DNA from: an uncultured Verrucomicrobiota bacterium | GTDB taxonomy: Bacteria > Verrucomicrobiota > Kiritimatiellia > RFP12 > UBA3636 | DNA: 5,383 bases | Direction of reading: 5' to 3' | Assembly (NCBI GenBank): GCA_946534745.1 | Contig: CAMNDA010000199.1 | Span: 1 to 5,383 of the forward strand | Part shown: positions 4,574 to 5,383 of the stretch, piece by piece | How positions within the stretch are numbered: the first letter of the stretch is position 1 | Layout: each line of letters begins with the position of its first letter | Program-made: the position numbers and the translations under genes | The notes under the pieces: model-generated | Database searches by the model: none | What the model was told of the DNA's origin: nothing | Seen by the model: the letters and a program-made list of their open reading frames with translations, nothing else

Positions 4574-5383
4574 CTATGTGGCGGGGTCGCCGGGGTTCAC
4601 CGGGGCGAGGGGCGCGAGGACCGCGAGGCCCGTGGCGGGGTCCCCGGCGCAGAGGACCATGCCCTCGGAGACGCCCACGCCCTTCATCTCGCGCGGGGCG
4701 AGGTTCGCGACGAAGACGACCTGCCTGCCGTCGAGGACCGAGGGATCCGGATACGCCGAGCGGATGCCCGAGAAGATCGTGCGGCGCCCGAGCGGGCCGC
4801 AGTCGAGTTCGAACTTCACGAGCTTCTTGCTCTTCGGGACCGCGGTGCAGCTCAGGACCTTGCCCACGCGCAGGTCGCACGCGTCAAAGGCGCCGATCTG
4901 GATCGGCGCCTTCGGCGGGCAAGTATGCCCGCCCACGGCACGGTCGGTTCCCGATTGTGCGGCGGGGGCAGCTTCCCCCGCGGCGGGATTGGCGGATGGT
5001 CCGTGATCCGGCGGGCAAATGTGCCCGCCCACAGCACGATCAACGGTTGGTTGTTGGGCGGGGGCGGCTTGCCCCGGAAGGGCTTTGGCGGATGGTCCGT
5101 GCTGTGGCCCGGCATACTTGCCGGGCTCCGCCGCCGGCGGAGCCGGCGGCTTGCTCGCCTCGACCATCGCCTCGACCGCCTTGGGGTCGACGCGCGTGGC
5201 GAGATACTCGTACGCTCCGATCGGCGCGTTCTCGAGCGTGCGGCCGAGGCTCTCCCACGTGAAGCCGTCCTCGCCGAAGAGCGCGGCGGCCTTCTTCGCG
5301 TAGACCGGGAGGATCGGCGCGAGGTAGATCGCGAGGACGCGGAAGAGGTTGAGCACCGTGGTGAGCACGGGGCGAACGGCCTC
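4574..5383 (-). CDS. metG: Methionyl-tRNA synthetase, C-terminal 269 residues (5' end outside window)
   Basis: Methionyl-tRNA synthetase charges tRNA-Met in the cytoplasm. The visible part has three sections. Residues 1-76 of the fragment are the end of the helical anticodon-binding domain ('LNLFRVLAIYLAPILPVYAKKAAALF', with the usual Leu/Ala-rich helix and PILP turn). Residues 77-160 are a Pro/Ala-rich linker containing two 32-residue repeats. Residues 161-250 are the C-terminal OB-fold tRNA-binding domain (Trbp111/EMAPII type): 'DACDLRVGKV', 'SGIRSAYPDP', 'VVFVANLAPREMKGVGVSEGMVL'. This last domain normally provides dimerisation and non-specific tRNA binding in long MetRS forms. The catalytic Rossmann domain and KMSKS loop are off the right edge, as is the true start. 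The protein ends at TAG 4574-4576. The linker is unusually long, and its DNA is a set of palindromic repeats. It is the upstream gene of the minus-strand block. Confidence 0.95.
   Translation of the reverse strand, partial: EAVRPVLTTVLNLFRVLAIYLAPILPVYAKKAAALFGEDGFTWESLGRTLENAPIGAYEYLATRVDPKAVEAMVEASKPPAPPAAEPGKYAGPQHGPSAKALPGQAAPAQQPTVDRAVGGHICPPDHGPSANPAAGEAAPAAQSGTDRAVGGHTCPPKAPIQIGAFDACDLRVGKVLSCTAVPKSKKLVKFELDCGPLGRRTIFSGIRSAYPDPSVLDGRQVVFVANLAPREMKGVGVSEGMVLCAGDPATGLAVLAPLAPVNPGDPAT
4887..4912. repeat. Perfect 12-bp inverted repeat at the edge of the metG repeat array
   Basis: AAGGCGCCGATC (4887-4898) and GATCGGCGCCTT (4901-4912) are exact inverted repeats separated by only TG. It encodes 'KAPIQIGAF', the first residues of the OB-fold domain, and ends two bases before the first GGCGGGCA palindrome. 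It may be the element edge, or chance imposed by the codons for this motif. Confidence 0.7.
4914..5009. repeat. Palindromic repeat, copy 1 (96 bp), inside metG
   Basis: The copy opens with the hairpin GGCGGGCA-AGTA-TGCCCGCC (4914-4933) and carries a second hairpin, GCGGGGG-CAGCTT-CCCCCGC (4962-4981). It ends in the shared block TTGGCGGATGGTCCGTG (4989-5005). By hand alignment it matches copy 2 at 71 of 96 positions with no gaps. Being 96 bp, it adds exactly 32 codons and keeps the metG frame. On the coding strand it gives the second protein repeat (fragment residues about 127-158, 'HGPSANPAAGEAAPAAQ...'). Confidence 0.88.
5010..5105. repeat. Palindromic repeat, copy 2 (96 bp), inside metG
   Basis: The copy opens with GGCGGGCA-AATG-TGCCCGCC (5010-5029), whose loop differs from that of copy 1. 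Its internal hairpin is changed but still pairs: GGGGC (5061-5065) with GCCCC (5071-5075). It ends in the same block TTTGGCGGATGGTCCGTG. The encoded protein repeat (fragment residues about 95-126, 'HGPSAKALPGQAAPAQQ...') is identical to the other at about 21 of 32 positions, mostly 'HGPSA' and 'DRAVGGH.CPP'. Similarity is thus spread over DNA palindromes as well as protein. Confidence 0.88.
5106..5126. repeat. Third, partial copy of the metG palindrome
   Basis: GCCCGGCA-TACT-TGCCGGGC (5107-5126) sits exactly where copy 3 of the 96-bp unit would begin. It keeps the 8-bp stem and 4-base loop, although paired positions differ from copies 1 and 2 on both arms. The rest of the unit is absent: after 5127 the sequence becomes ordinary Pro/Ala linker. 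Confidence 0.78.
5124..5144. repeat. Perfect 9-bp hairpin at the right edge of the metG repeat array
   Basis: GGCTCCGCC (5124-5132) and GGCGGAGCC (5136-5144) are exact inverted repeats with a GCC loop. It overlaps the partial palindrome by three bases. It encodes the Pro/Ala part of the linker ('KPPAPPAAEPG'), so biased codons may partly explain it. Confidence 0.6.

Noticed and set aside
4914..5126. CRISPR array
   Set aside because: There are only two full units, the units are adjacent with no unique spacers between short identical repeats, and they are translated as part of metG.
1..5383. tRNA, rRNA or riboswitch
   Set aside because: No cloverleaf, T-box specifier/antiterminator or rRNA-like stretch was seen on either strand. 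Non-coding space totals only about 120 bp.

Overview
The window is very GC-rich bacterial DNA. A four-gene block runs leftward on the minus strand, and it meets the tail of a fifth gene that runs rightward from the left edge. Genes are packed tightly: gaps of 4 and 25 bp, one gap of about 90 bp, and one pair of overlapping stop codons. The mix (a TGS-containing nucleoside kinase, a proline-rich exported protein with a possible PilP/GspC-like fold, and two GH43-type glycosidases) would suit a polysaccharide-degrading, gut- or rumen-type member of the PVC group such as Kiritimatiellota, Verrucomicrobiota or Lentisphaerota. That placement is inference from gene content and composition; no marker gene proves it.

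Layout, left to right. 1-273 (+) is the C-terminal end of a GH43-like glycosidase. 270-1868 (-) is a complete GH43 beta-xylosidase / alpha-L-arabinofuranosidase whose three catalytic acids are all visible. The two stops overlap in one CTAG and lie inside a 16-pair hairpin. 1894-3564 (-) is a TGS + threonyl-tRNA-synthetase-like + P-loop kinase protein of the uridine kinase type. 3569-4483 (-) is an unrecognised exported protein with a proline-rich N-terminal part, a small beta domain, a charged helix and a Pro/Gly/Arg tail. 4574-5383 (-) is the C-terminal part of methionyl-tRNA synthetase, cut by the right edge.

How they work together: the order of transcription on the minus strand is metG, exported protein, kinase, xylosidase. 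A likely extended -10 promoter sits in the metG/exported-protein gap, so the last three genes may form their own transcript. The kinase start is coupled to the stop of the gene before it. The xylosidase has no signal peptide, so it probably finishes imported xylo-oligosaccharides in the cytoplasm.

The most striking feature is in metG. The linker between its anticodon-binding domain and its C-terminal tRNA-binding domain is built from two copies of a 96-bp (exactly 32-codon) repeat carrying GGCGGGCA-N4-TGCCCGCC palindromes, plus a third half-copy. Further perfect hairpins flank it on both sides. This looks like a REP-like palindromic element that entered a housekeeping gene and stayed in frame, comparable in principle to the Rickettsia palindromic elements.
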